Positions 1 through 8,936 of a stretch of 64,000 nt of DNA are shown here, piece by piece. The translations under genes were made by a program, and so were the position numbers. Source of the DNA: Natronocalculus amylovorans (GTDB lineage: Archaea > Halobacteriota > Halobacteria > Halobacteriales > Haloferacaceae). Below the pieces are notes generated by a model. That model was not told the origin of the DNA. It saw only the letters and a list, made by a program, of their open reading frames with translations, and did no database searches. Location: the NCBI RefSeq assembly GCF_023638035.1, contig NZ_JAKRVX010000003.1, positions 372,001 through 436,000 of the forward strand, in the 5' to 3' direction. Each line of letters begins with the position of its first letter. The first letter of the stretch is position 1.

Positions 1-1150
1 CACCTTCTTCTAGTTCGTAGCTATCCGATATTTTTCGATTTGATTTCCCATTCACTGCGTGTAAGTAGCCTTCGCCAATATCTGTGTGGACCGCAAATGC
101 GAGATCTTTCGGTGTCGATCCGCGTGGAAGTAAGAACGCATCCGGCAGCACGTTTCCGGTTGCGTCTGTCCATTTTGACTCGTTTTGCACCGGAAATGCG
201 GTGAGGTGATCGAGCAAGTCATAGACGGCTGCATTCAGTGCGGTCTGCACGCCTGTGCCCCCATACTCGCTCATTACCTCACGGATCTGTTCGAGCCCTT
301 TCGTTTGTGCATCATTCAGATCGCCAGTAATTGTGAAATCCGCATCGCCTGGATCGTAGTCGATCACACCGGCTTCAACGCCACGACGGAGCGCCAACTC
401 ACCATCTGCGGTTGTAGGGATCACATACTCCGCAGCGTCAGAAAGGCGTTCAAGATTCGATTTCGGTGCAACGTCTGCTTTGTTTGCAACGAGAATGATC
501 GGTTTCGTTCGCTCGCGAATATCGGTTGCGAGTGCGTTCCGATCGTCATCCGTCCACTGAATCGGATCGTCTGGATACTCTAGCTCTCGAAGGCTGAGCG
601 CAACGGTGTACTCTGTCGCACCAAACCCAGTGAGCATGTCGGTGAGTGCCTCGTCAATCTCGAAATCCGGCGATCGGGACTTCCGCTCGATCGTTTCCCA
701 GTTTCTGTCGACAATCCCTGTAAGCCACATATCCAACTCGTTTTGGATGAATTCGACATCGGCAACCGGATCATGGCTTCCAATTTCGACGGGCTCACCC
801 TCTTCGTTAGTCCCACCCGATGCATCAAGGACGTTGATAATCACATCGGCGTTCGTCAACTCATCAAGGAACTGGTTTCCGAGGCCACGACCTTCGTGTG
901 CGCCGGGTACCAACCCTGCAACGTCGATCAACTCAACTGGGACGTACCGCTTCCCATCATGGCAGCGATCGACGCCACAGCGTGCATCACGTTCGAGACA
1001 TGGGCAGTCCGTCCGAACCGTAGCGACACCACGGTTTGCATCGATTGTTGTAAACGGATAGTTTGCGACATCAACATCAGCGAGCGTTGCTGCGGTATAA
1101 AAAGTAGATTTCCCCGCGTTCGGTTTTCCCGCGAGTGCGATCGAAAGCAT
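1..1150 (-). CDS. YchF/Obg-type redox-regulated GTPase/ATPase, 3' end outside window
   Basis: Reading leftward from an ATG at 1150, the frame stays open to the window edge (about 383 codons), so the C-terminus is missing. The N-terminus carries the G1 P-loop GKPNAGKST at residues 8-16. It is followed by a switch region (NYPFTTI), a G3-type DVAGLVPGAHEG and a G4-type NKAD near residue 250. After G1 there is a short Cys-rich insert (CPCLERDARCGVDRCHDG) that I take to be a haloarchaeal feature of this protein. YchF-family P-loop proteins bind ribosomes and hydrolyse nucleotides, and the C-terminal TGS domain would lie just beyond the edge. The next gene upstream on the same strand starts at 1401. 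The family call is secure; the nucleotide preference is not readable from sequence. Confidence 0.9.
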   Translation of the reverse strand, partial: MLSIALAGKPNAGKSTFYTAATLADVDVANYPFTTIDANRGVATVRTDCPCLERDARCGVDRCHDGKRYVPVELIDVAGLVPGAHEGRGLGNQFLDELTNADVIINVLDASGGTNEEGEPVEIGSHDPVADVEFIQNELDMWLTGIVDRNWETIERKSRSPDFEIDEALTDMLTGFGATEYTVALSLRELEYPDDPIQWTDDDRNALATDIRERTKPIILVANKADVAPKSNLERLSDAAEYVIPTTADGELALRRGVEAGVIDYDPGDADFTITGDLNDAQTKGLEQIREVMSEYGGTGVQTALNAAVYDLLDHLTAFPVQNESKWTDATGNVLPDAFLLPRGSTPKDLAFAVHTDIGEGYLHAVNGKSNRKISDSYELEEG

Positions 1151-1203
1151 ACACATCCGTTCACAACCTGGAGGAAATTGCCTTTCGGTCCGAACTTACA
1201 ATC

Positions 1204-1401
1204 TCAGCGGAGAATATCTTGTACTCGTCGTGGCTCACCGGAAAATGTGGGCTCTTTCTCTACCATTCGCAAGACATCGTGATCGGTGACATCCGGATAC
1301 GATTTCTCTGTTGCCTCCTCAATAAGGGCTTTTTCAAGCCGGAACTCGGTGCCTTCGTACTCAACGTCAACACCATCATCATCAAACGAGAGAACGGTCA
1401 T
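1204..1401 (-). CDS. small conserved haloarchaeal protein (DUF5800-like)
   Basis: This is a 65-residue acidic protein starting MTVLSFDDDGVDVEYEG. An ATG lies 27 bases further upstream (1428), but the MTVLSF start fits the conserved block better. The pattern of a short beta-rich N-terminus followed by a helical YPDVTDHDVLRMVEKEP segment matches, from memory, a haloarchaea-only family annotated DUF5800. No catalytic residues or membrane segments are visible. It lies just upstream of the YchF-type GTPase on the same strand, 53 bases away, so the two may be co-transcribed. The function is unknown. Confidence 0.7.
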   Translation of the reverse strand: MTVLSFDDDGVDVEYEGTEFRLEKALIEEATEKSYPDVTDHDVLRMVEKEPTFSGEPRRVQDILR

Positions 1402-1451
1402 ACCAGACAGTATCACATCCGAAGGCAAATACTTCGGGATTTTCGTACGAC

Positions 1452-2870
1452 TCAGTCTGTGATCTCCACGTCAGAGATCTCAAATCGTGCACCACCGTGT
1501 GCTCCCTCAGTCACTCGTATTTCCCACTCATGTGCATCGACAACCTGTTTAACGATCGCAAGCCCAAATCCGGTTCCGTGGGCTGAGTTGCTATATCCAC
1601 GATCGAAAACAACAGTCCGCTCTGCGTCCGGGATCCCGGGACCTGTATCTTCAATATAGAACCCAGTTCCGTCCTCCAACATCCCAGCAATAATTGTGAC
1701 TGACGGGCCACCGTGTTCGATCGCATTCCGGAGGATATTTTCGATCGCCTCTATTGTCCGCGCTGGGTCACAGCGTATTTGTTTTGAGTCCCGAATCTCA
1801 AGTGTTGCCTCTGGCATGAGGATGTTCTGGCTGCTTGTTTGAACCAGTTCTGAGAGTGTGATCTTTCGACGGTCTTTGAGTACCGCACCCTCTTTTGCAA
1901 GCGTTAACAGTTCGTTAATAAGTGTATTCATCCGGCTGAGAGCACCTGCTGCAGTTTTGAGATATGGGCTGTCATGCGCTTCTCGTGCGAGATCAATATA
2001 CCCGTCCGCAACATTCAACGGATTACGAAGGTCGTGTGCAACTGTCGATGTGAACTGTTCTAGTTGCGCATTCTTTTCCACCAACTGCTGATCATGAAGT
2101 TTTCGTTCAGTAATATCGCGGGTAAACCCGACAATGAAGTCTACGTCTCCCTTTGCATCCGTAATTGGCTTGCAGCGAGATTCGACCCATAGCTGAAGCG
2201 CATCGGATTTGTTCACGCGATATTCGATCTGGACGCTATGTCCATCGGAAGCACGTTTCATCGCCTGTTGGATTCGGTCACGGTCTTCAGCAGCGATCCG
2301 GTGGACAAACGATTGCGGATTCTCTTGTAACTCCGAGACAGGGTGTGCGAATATCTTCTCATATGCAGCGTTGACAAATCGAACAGTCCCCCAATCAGCA
2401 GAAAATACCCACAACGCATCGTCGGTATTCTCAGATAGCTCTTGAAGTTGCGCGTTCTCATACGCGATCTGCTGGTTTTGACGACGTGTGTCAACGTATG
2501 AGCATATTTTTCTCGCCAGAAGCTCGGATTGATTGCCGATCGTATCTTGAATCACATAATCAGTTACACCAGCGCTAATACTCTCGCTAGCAACGGCTTC
2601 GTCTCCTGTCTCCGTAAACAGGATGAACGGAATCTCACGATCTTGCTCACGGACCGATCGAAGAAGATCAACACCGGTCTCGACAGGCATATGATAATCA
2701 CTGAGAATGCAGTCGATATCCCCCATCTCAAATATCTCTCTTCCGTCCGCAGCGGAGTGAGCCGTTCGAACGGTGAGACGGTTGTGCTCTCGCTCCAACC
2801 GTGTACTAACCAATGTGAGTAGGTCGGGATCATCATTGACATACAAAACAATAATCTCGCTGTTAGACAT
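1452..2870 (-). CDS. response regulator-PAS-histidine kinase fusion
   Basis: The protein is soluble, 472 residues long, with no membrane segments. Residues 5-120 form a receiver domain with acidic residues NDD near 13 and the phospho-acceptor Asp in ILSDYHMP near 58. A PAS domain spans about 135-260. It is followed by a HisKA H-box (STVAHDLRNPLN, His near 280) and a HATPase_c domain with N box (NAIEHGG), G1 (DTGPGIPD) and G2 (GTGFGLAIV). REC-PAS-HK fusions are common orphan signalling proteins in haloarchaea and probably sense a cytoplasmic ligand. ATG 2870 is preferred to the GTG directly before it. No partner regulator or output protein is adjacent, so the target is unknown. Confidence 0.9.
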   Translation of the reverse strand: MSNSEIIVLYVNDDPDLLTLVSTRLEREHNRLTVRTAHSAADGREIFEMGDIDCILSDYHMPVETGVDLLRSVREQDREIPFILFTETGDEAVASESISAGVTDYVIQDTIGNQSELLARKICSYVDTRRQNQQIAYENAQLQELSENTDDALWVFSADWGTVRFVNAAYEKIFAHPVSELQENPQSFVHRIAAEDRDRIQQAMKRASDGHSVQIEYRVNKSDALQLWVESRCKPITDAKGDVDFIVGFTRDITERKLHDQQLVEKNAQLEQFTSTVAHDLRNPLNVADGYIDLAREAHDSPYLKTAAGALSRMNTLINELLTLAKEGAVLKDRRKITLSELVQTSSQNILMPEATLEIRDSKQIRCDPARTIEAIENILRNAIEHGGPSVTIIAGMLEDGTGFYIEDTGPGIPDAERTVVFDRGYSNSAHGTGFGLAIVKQVVDAHEWEIRVTEGAHGGARFEISDVEITD

Positions 2871-2957
2871 CACAAACTGTTCAGTTATTATATATTATCA
2901 CACGATGAAAATCTTTCCGTAAAAGGGGTACAAAAAGGCAGTATACGTACGGACGGC

Positions 2958-4256
2958 TCAGAAATACCCAAACAGCGTCCCACCAAGAACGAGAACCCAA
3001 ATAAGAACGCCTGTAAGCAAGAGGCTGTTCCAATGTGTGTCACGGGTTGCACGGCGAGCGGCCCCGGCCGCAATAAGTCCGATCGTTACCACAACAAACA
3101 TCCGTTGAACGACCACGTCGATCGGGAGCGAATCAACGCCCATTGCGCCATAATCAATCCAGATTGCAACTGCAAGCGTGAGTGATGCAGTGATGGCGGC
3201 ATCCATCCGTCGCTCCAATCCGTGTGCGATCGCATATGTTGCGACTGGAATTCCGATTGCAATAATCGGGTATAGGAGGGCCGCGATCATATGCATCGAC
3301 AGGAAATCCACATGCCGTTCTAACACGACACCGATTATACGGACACCCAAAAATAGTGTAAGGATTGTCGCAGCAAGCATCAGATGTCGCGCTTCAATCC
3401 GATCGGTGACGACGGCGATCCGCTTGCGATCAACTCGCGTGAGGTGCCGATTCAGTACGCTTGTTGTACGATCACCAAACTGACTTGCCATGGTGAGTCC
3501 CATCCCAACAGGGAGTAGTATCATTCCGACAAGATCGACAAGTGTTGCCCAACCATCAGCATCAGACGGTCCTGAGTTCTCGATATTAATGCGGGTCACA
3601 TCCGATCGATTATCGATAGATGGCAGTGACATAAAGTCGCGTTCGATTGCAAGCTGGGCGGATTCGACTCCATCAACGCGGTGTCTGAGCGTAAACCAAT
3701 CAAAATGCTCTGTATGACCCTGCATTGCGACCCAGTTATCATTCTCATTCGGTGCTTCGTACAGCCGAATATGCATGCGGTGTCCGTAGTAATCTCCGTT
3801 ATCCAGCTGTAGCGTCTCTGTCATCCAGTAGCCGCTCTCGTTTGGCCCAGGGTCAACCCATGCATATCGGGTTGTACCCGCGGCTTCACCCCATTCAAGT
3901 CCCGTTGCATGGTGTTGTTCTTCCGAAAGGAACGAGTAGGTTTCAGGCTCTGCGTCAGTTTCGTTTTCGCTCATCTCTTCCCACTCGCCATTGCCCTCCT
4001 CTGACAGTGCCTGAATGACATCTCCGCTGTCACCGCGCACGATGACATTTATCGGACTCCGCTTTTCGAACGACTGAGCGGAATTCATAAATGCCCAAAA
4101 TCCGCTTTCAGAATCGTCGAAGGTGACCAAATCAGGTGCCTCATCTTCTTCTGGAGCAACATCGCTTGTGGAAGGAGATGCGAACAGCGACGGACCCCCA
4201 ATGAAGACGAATGCAATCCCAATCAGCACAAGAACAATGAGAATCTTTCGTCGCAT
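2958..4256 (-). CDS. polytopic membrane protein with large extracytoplasmic domain
   Basis: The 432-residue protein has a hydrophobic N-terminal segment at 5-27 (signal anchor). An acidic, soluble, presumably extracellular domain follows at about 30-230, rich in Trp and Tyr. Then come six hydrophobic helices between about 235 and 432, the last running to the C-terminus. This resembles haloarchaeal sensor-like or transport-like membrane proteins with no assigned function. I see no P-loop, Cys cluster or known transporter motif. It is divergent from the beta-helix gene starting at 4300, and the 43-base gap must hold or overlap both promoters. Confidence 0.7.
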   Translation of the reverse strand: MRRKILIVLVLIGIAFVFIGGPSLFASPSTSDVAPEEDEAPDLVTFDDSESGFWAFMNSAQSFEKRSPINVIVRGDSGDVIQALSEEGNGEWEEMSENETDAEPETYSFLSEEQHHATGLEWGEAAGTTRYAWVDPGPNESGYWMTETLQLDNGDYYGHRMHIRLYEAPNENDNWVAMQGHTEHFDWFTLRHRVDGVESAQLAIERDFMSLPSIDNRSDVTRINIENSGPSDADGWATLVDLVGMILLPVGMGLTMASQFGDRTTSVLNRHLTRVDRKRIAVVTDRIEARHLMLAATILTLFLGVRIIGVVLERHVDFLSMHMIAALLYPIIAIGIPVATYAIAHGLERRMDAAITASLTLAVAIWIDYGAMGVDSLPIDVVVQRMFVVVTIGLIAAGAARRATRDTHWNSLLLTGVLIWVLVLGGTLFGYF

Positions 4257-4299
4257 TATCCTCTTTTAGGAGTCAGATGGTTTATTTTTTGCTTCCTCA

Positions 4300-5229
4300 G
4301 TGAGAGTTCCCGGGCGCTTTATTAGCCCCGAGCGACAGAGTGGGTATGTGTCTTCCCGCGTCGATCCGCTCGATATACTCCAGATCCCAGACGGGACAAC
4401 AGTCGAAGAACACGACGTTGTAACGGATGGAGATGTCCTTATTGGGAGAGACAGCACGGTTGAATTTGGCGTCCGCGGTCGAACAGTCGCAGCCGGTGAG
4501 GGTGTGTCGATCGGCAATAGTATCGAAGCAGATGCGGACTGCCGGCTCGATACATTTTGTGACGTTGGTGGAAGCGTGCTTGTTGGTGCAGACGCATATA
4601 TCGGCGAGCGAGTTGAAATCGGTGGCCGATTGCTCGTCTCTGGCGATCTAGATGTTGGTGACGACGTTGAAATCAATGAAGGGTTCGAGGCAAATGGGTG
4701 GATCAATATTCGGAATCCAATCCCAGTCTATCTATTCTATTTTATTATCCTGTCGCACCTGCTTCGGTTTGGAGATCAGGATGCGGCTGAGCAGTTTGCA
4801 ACTGCACTTGCTGGTGAGGAGATCGAAGAACGTGAGCCGTTGACAATCCCTGCAGACGCACAGATTTCTGACGATCGCTGGGATGTTGATACACCAGCGA
4901 CGATCGGTAATGACTGTCGAATTCACGGAAATATCCGCGCGAGCGCAGTCACTGTTGGCGAGCGAAATACGATTTTTGGTGGACTCACCGCAGCCGGTGG
5001 TGACATTACTGTTGGCTCGGATACCGAAATTGTTGGCAATGTAACGACGTCAGGAACAGTGACAATTCATCCTGATGCGATCGTTCGTGGAACGGTCCGT
5101 GCGGGGGATTTGGTTGTCCATGAAGGTGCAACAGTCACTGGGTCGCTTCACGCAAGCGGCGATATGCGGTATGTGCAACAAAAATCAACGGCAGATCAAA
5201 ATCAAAACGATGACTCCGAATCCGAGTGA
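4300..5229 (+). CDS. bactofilin-like polymer-forming beta-helix protein with central hydrophobic segment
   Basis: The protein has 309 residues and a GTG start. Two blocks (about 25-135 and 190-295) show the short-period pattern of beta-helix coils with regularly spaced G, V, I and D (for example VLVGADAYIGERVEIGG and ITVGSDTEIVGNVTTSG). That is typical of bactofilin or polymer-forming cytoskeletal folds and of hexapeptide acyltransferases. Between the blocks, near residues 145-160, lies a strongly hydrophobic aromatic stretch (PVYLFYFIILSHLL), which could be a membrane-contacting hairpin. No acyltransferase catalytic His is evident. Archaeal bactofilin relatives (halofilins) affect cell shape. 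Whether this is an orthologue cannot be told here. Confidence 0.7.
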   Translation: MRVPGRFISPERQSGYVSSRVDPLDILQIPDGTTVEEHDVVTDGDVLIGRDSTVEFGVRGRTVAAGEGVSIGNSIEADADCRLDTFCDVGGSVLVGADAYIGERVEIGGRLLVSGDLDVGDDVEINEGFEANGWINIRNPIPVYLFYFIILSHLLRFGDQDAAEQFATALAGEEIEEREPLTIPADAQISDDRWDVDTPATIGNDCRIHGNIRASAVTVGERNTIFGGLTAAGGDITVGSDTEIVGNVTTSGTVTIHPDAIVRGTVRAGDLVVHEGATVTGSLHASGDMRYVQQKSTADQNQNDDSESE

Positions 5230-5249
5230 CGATTTTCAAGTAAACTGAG

Positions 5250-6008
5250 TTAGTCAGGTGTGCTCTCACAGTGACAGGTGAACTCGTTTTCGTGTAGTCT
5301 GTTGGTAACCGTCTCTGTGAGTCGTTTAAGATTCACTGCATCCTCTCGATTATACGAGACAAGTGTCTCAAGTGATCCATCTCTCCCTTGTGTATGTTCT
5401 TGCCAGAGTCGAACGGCGTCAAGGCCAGAGATGTCCGGTCGATCACGTTCGATTCCAATCTCGCGCTCGATTGGTTTGAGCCCGCCTGAAAGCCCGAGCT
5501 TTTTGCAGGGATACATGAGATCCAGGTGTGGTGTCTCAATCGACAGTTCGAAACAGTCCTCTAAGAACGGCTGATCGAATCGAATGCCGTTGAAACTCAC
5601 AAGTAACGACGCATCTGCGCACATTTCTCGGATACGTTCTGCAGTAAGATTATCTCCTCGGACAAGCGTCGTTGTGTCGCCATTCTGATGGTAGCTGACT
5701 GTTGTGACAACGTTTCGTGATGAATCCAACCCTGTGGTTTCAATATCAAAAAAGCAGGCACGATCGCGGAAATTCTCGTACAATCGCCATCGCTCACTAC
5801 TTGGGAACCGGGTATCAAAGAACCGTGCATCCGGATCGCCGAGATGTGACTGTGCTTCGTCGATGAACTGTTCAATTCGCTTGCCCGTCGCCGGACCGAC
5901 TGCGGATCGGTCAAACGCATCCCAGTGGGTAATTCCTTGCTGCCAGAGGTTCTGTTCTGTCTGTGTTCCCACACCTTCGACAGGAATGAAGCTATTCTCA
6001 ATTCGCAC
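5250..6008 (-). CDS. RNase H-fold DEDD exonuclease (YprB-like)
   Basis: The 252-residue protein has a GTG start. An N-terminal helical region (1-80; GVGTQTEQNLWQQGI, helix-hairpin-helix-like) precedes a DnaQ/RNase H-like exonuclease core. The core has Exo I FFDIETTGL (Asp and Glu near 90-92), Exo II SFNGIRFDQPFL (Asp near 145) and Exo III YNREDAVNL (Asp near 225), giving the four acidic metal ligands. This matches the RNase_H_2/YprB ribonuclease-H-like family predicted to act on nucleic acid 3' ends. The SRAP gene upstream (6097) is divergent, which may hint at DNA repair. The substrate is unknown. Confidence 0.8.
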   Translation of the reverse strand: MRIENSFIPVEGVGTQTEQNLWQQGITHWDAFDRSAVGPATGKRIEQFIDEAQSHLGDPDARFFDTRFPSSERWRLYENFRDRACFFDIETTGLDSSRNVVTTVSYHQNGDTTTLVRGDNLTAERIREMCADASLLVSFNGIRFDQPFLEDCFELSIETPHLDLMYPCKKLGLSGGLKPIEREIGIERDRPDISGLDAVRLWQEHTQGRDGSLETLVSYNREDAVNLKRLTETVTNRLHENEFTCHCESTPD

Positions 6009-6096
6009 AGCTACAGTGTATGAGTCAGCCAGTAAAACATCATGGGTTAGTCGTATAGACGGTAGTGATTAACAGCCACAGCAGGTAGAATACGAT

Positions 6097-6786
6097 ATGT
6101 GTGGACGCTACTCGCTTTTTACGCCACAGGTCAAACTTGTCGATCGGTTTGGCGCAACACCAGAACAGCCACTAACAAGCCGATACAACTGCGCACCTGG
6201 CCAAGAGCTGCCGGTAATTACAACCGAGCACCCAGACAGAATGCAATTTTTCAAATGGGGATTCACGCCAAGGTGGGCTAAGAAGTCGTTTGATATGATC
6301 AATGCACGAGCAGAGTCCGTGCGATCGAAACGAAGCTTTTCGGATGCGTATAAATCACGACGCTGTCTGGTTATTGCAGATGGATTTTATGAATGGGTCG
6401 AAACTGATGACGGTGAGAAGCAGCCATATAGAGTGGCGTTTGCAGACGATCGGCCGTTTGCAATGGCAGGATTGTATGAGGAGTGGACACCGCCAACACA
6501 GCAGACTGGGTTAGCAGACTTTGGTGCCGGTGGAGACACAACCCCGGAGACCGTCACATCGTTTACAATAATTACAACTGAACCAAATGAGTTGATCGCA
6601 GACCTCCATCACCGAATGGCGGTTATTCTCTCTCCGGATGAAGAACAAAAATGGCTTACTGCGGACCCTGACACAGCAGAACCGTTGCTCGATCCATATC
6701 CTGATGACGAACTACAGGCATATCCGATCTCAACGCGAGTGAATAGCCCAGCAAACGATGACCCGTCAATTATAGAACCAATCTGA
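6097..6786 (+). CDS. SRAP-domain abasic-site DNA-protein crosslink protein (YedK/HMCES)
   Basis: The 229-residue protein begins MCGRYSLF, so Cys2 becomes the N-terminal catalytic residue after Met removal. SRAP proteins use this Cys to form a thiazolidine crosslink with abasic sites in single-stranded DNA. Other family hallmarks are visible: YNCAPGQ, FFKWGFTPRWAK, NARAESV, GFYEW (with the catalytic-site Glu) and the late HHRMAVIL with its conserved His. Length matches bacterial YedK. It stands alone, divergent from an exonuclease-like gene. The assignment is secure, and the role is protection of AP sites during replication. Confidence 0.93.
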   Translation: MCGRYSLFTPQVKLVDRFGATPEQPLTSRYNCAPGQELPVITTEHPDRMQFFKWGFTPRWAKKSFDMINARAESVRSKRSFSDAYKSRRCLVIADGFYEWVETDDGEKQPYRVAFADDRPFAMAGLYEEWTPPTQQTGLADFGAGGDTTPETVTSFTIITTEPNELIADLHHRMAVILSPDEEQKWLTADPDTAEPLLDPYPDDELQAYPISTRVNSPANDDPSIIEPI

Positions 6787-6856
6787 CAGAATTAACTGTC
6801 AATATAGACGGTGTAATTGTACTGACTGTTAACTGACTGTGGGCCAAAACACAAAT

Positions 6857-7078
6857 ATGGCAACATACCAAGCGACATTCGAGGTGGACTCAAAATCCGA
6901 CACATATGCCGTAGAGCGTATTCTTGATCAGGCATATGATGCCGTTCGAGAAGAGTCTCGTAGCGTCAGAGAAGGGAGTACTGATTCGACAGCGCTCCTC
7001 GAATCATTTAAAAGGCTTCGAGAGGGTGCAAAAGGATCGACCAGCGGGACGCTAACCATCACATACGAAGAAAAATAG
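6857..7078 (+). CDS. small uncharacterised haloarchaeal protein
   Basis: The 73-residue protein starts MATYQATFEVDSKSD. A GTG 18 bases upstream is an alternative start. The predicted layout is a beta strand, a long charged helix (residues about 15-60, with a Ser/Arg-rich middle) and a final beta strand (GTLTITYEEK). The strand-helix-strand build suggests a small ligand- or RNA-binding fold, but no motif is recognisable. There are no Cys residues and no membrane segment. The codon use and CGATCG density of the surroundings look native. No function is assigned. Confidence 0.55.
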   Translation: MATYQATFEVDSKSDTYAVERILDQAYDAVREESRSVREGSTDSTALLESFKRLREGAKGSTSGTLTITYEEK

Positions 7079-7140
7079 TAGAATCTATCGGATAGTGGAA
7101 CGCTCCAAACGTTCTTTGAGAGGATTCACGTCAACAGTAC

Positions 7141-7566
7141 ATGGCAGAGCTTCCACCAGATCGACAGCTCATACTTGAGGTTCGATCGGAACTGGATCAG
7201 TGGACGACACGTGCTCGTAATGAAGCATACGATGAACTGTTTGCGGGTGAATCACCGATCCTCTCGGCAGATGATCAACAACTGCTTGATGCAGTCGACT
7301 CTGCACTAGAACGACAGGGAGGCGATGGTGTGTGGGGAACCGATCAATACGGTATTTACAGCACAGATGACACTGATACAGATCTTCCGATCGCAGTTGT
7401 CTGTGTGTATCATGCACAAATCACGTCTGATTCTGTGTTGCGAGGATTCGATGCGATTGATGACGATGTTGAAGAACGGATCAATGGTGCGCTGTGGACC
7501 TACTGTGAGCGTGTCTCTACGCTGATTGGATTAGAACTTGAGGAGTATCTTAGTATACAAGGCTGA
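7141..7566 (+). CDS. uncharacterised acidic haloarchaeal protein
   Basis: The 141-residue soluble acidic protein starts with ATG at 7141. A helical N-terminal half (ILEVRSELDQWTTRARNEAYDELF) is followed by a mixed region with a single beta-rich core (PIAVVCVYHAQ) and a helical C-terminus (YCERVSTLIGLELEEYL). I recognise no catalytic motif. It sits on the same strand as the genes at 6857 and 7724, with gaps of 62 and 157 bases, so an operon is possible but not shown. The family is probably conserved in haloarchaea and the function is unknown. Confidence 0.6.
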   Translation: MAELPPDRQLILEVRSELDQWTTRARNEAYDELFAGESPILSADDQQLLDAVDSALERQGGDGVWGTDQYGIYSTDDTDTDLPIAVVCVYHAQITSDSVLRGFDAIDDDVEERINGALWTYCERVSTLIGLELEEYLSIQG

Positions 7567-7723
7567 GTCGATCGATGCTTCTCCACAGAACAGTCAGGAT
7601 ACTAGACACTACGACAGCCTGATACCTACTGACAACCTATCTTTGGATAGTGGTTCGCGGATGTTCACTTGGCTCTGATTTCGACTGCTATTTTCAGCGC
7701 TTGTGCGCTCCGGTGATAGACAT

Positions 7724-8353
7724 ATGAAAGACAGTACTCAGACACGAACAGTTGAAACACGAGCGATCGACGGCGTTGATGCCCTCATTAATACAAATCC
7801 CGGAGACATCTTCATTGATCTTCCAGCCTCGAATCCACGGTACATTCGGCTACAGGAAGGCGATCGGATTCAAGAAGGCGATGTCAGCACACGGACTGCT
7901 GCGGAGATGGCAGGCCCACTCTTGGCACATTGGACCATCGATACAATCACAACAGAGACGGTCCGTGGAACAAACACTCAGAATGGCAAAGAGCGCGAGT
8001 GGGATCGCGAGAACCTCATTGCCCGGTTATGTGCTGGAGAGTTTAGTACAGAGTTGCGGACGTTCGATCGCGTCAGTATCACTGAAATTGAGGGATGGCC
8101 TGGATTGCAGCATGATAGAGAGAGTGATACTACGCAGCCATATATTGTCGCAGTTATATACGGAAATAACGGGGACAAATTTACCCAGGTGTATGCCGCC
8201 ACCGCGAAGGGCGAGTGGGACTCATTACAGCTCGTCCAGCAGGATACTGCAATCACGGACCTCAGTGATTCACTGCAGCAAACGATCGAAGCCGCAGTTC
8301 AGACTGCACTCGCAACTGAAAAACAGTATCAGAGATTTGATTCACTCGAGTAA
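7724..8353 (+). CDS. uncharacterised soluble protein
   Basis: The 209-residue protein starts with ATG 7724, following CAT; an in-frame codon at 7703 is less likely. It is mostly beta and mixed, with short blocks such as GDIFIDLPASNPRYIRL near the N-terminus and YIVAVIYGNNGDKFTQVYAAT near 140-160. A helical C-terminal tail follows. It has no membrane segments, no metal-binding cluster and no P-loop. It is the last gene before the CGATCG-poor arsenic island, and the last CGATCG before the island (about 8282) lies within it. No function is assigned. Confidence 0.55.
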   Translation: MKDSTQTRTVETRAIDGVDALINTNPGDIFIDLPASNPRYIRLQEGDRIQEGDVSTRTAAEMAGPLLAHWTIDTITTETVRGTNTQNGKEREWDRENLIARLCAGEFSTELRTFDRVSITEIEGWPGLQHDRESDTTQPYIVAVIYGNNGDKFTQVYAATAKGEWDSLQLVQQDTAITDLSDSLQQTIEAAVQTALATEKQYQRFDSLE

Positions 8354-8560
8354 GGTACACGTTCCTCAAACTCAGATAGCGGAAGTCTCGTTCTTTCCCC
8401 TGTAAAACATCACACGTTGTGTTGAGACTAGATGAAGCACAACTTCGGAGGATCGGTTTTGATGTGTGCCTTAATTCACCGTTTCAAAGAGAGGTCTAAA
8501 AGACACTATTATATCAAAAAGCGCTCCATCACGCGATTACCATTCCACCAGATCCTAGAT

Positions 8561-8853
8561 TTACTGTGAATCGTTCGTGTCGACTTCGTCGAACAAGTCT
8601 GTGACTCGCTGTTCGATATCATCTCGGATCGCACGGACCTGATCGAGATCTTGGCTGTCTGGATCTTCCAGTGCCCAGTCACCACTTCGTTGCGGATGCT
8701 ATCGGCGGGGTGAGTACCACCGGTAATGATGTTAACACTGTCTTCGAGGCCACGACGCTCACGCTCGCGCTCGGCGAACGCTGTCGACATCTGACTACGG
8801 CCAGCGTTCTATACACAAACGAATGCTAAGGTAACCGATGAATTATCACTCAT
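8561..8853 (-). pseudogene. arsC: arsC (low-molecular-weight arsenate reductase), stop in the P-loop and internal deletion
   Basis: Translation from the ATG at 8853 gives MSDNSSVTLAFVCV, then TAG, then NAGRSQMSTAFAERER. In the LMW phosphatase/ArsC family this position reads CVQNAGRS, so one CAG-to-TAG change has put a stop in the active-site loop. The frame continues through GGTHPADSIRNEVVT. It then jumps, in another frame near 8690, straight to DWALEDPDSQDLDQV and a typical ArsC C-terminus ending TAA at 8561. About 50-60 central codons, including the region of the resolving Cys, are missing. It lies downstream of arsR, the order known from Halobacterium arsRC. It is a decayed gene. Confidence 0.85.
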
Positions 8854-8936
8854 AAACTGTAGATTCGCTGCTGCCGACTTGAGAGCTTGTCTGTGAAATA
8901 TATGTCTCTATAGCACCAGACGGTGGCTGATAGTAA

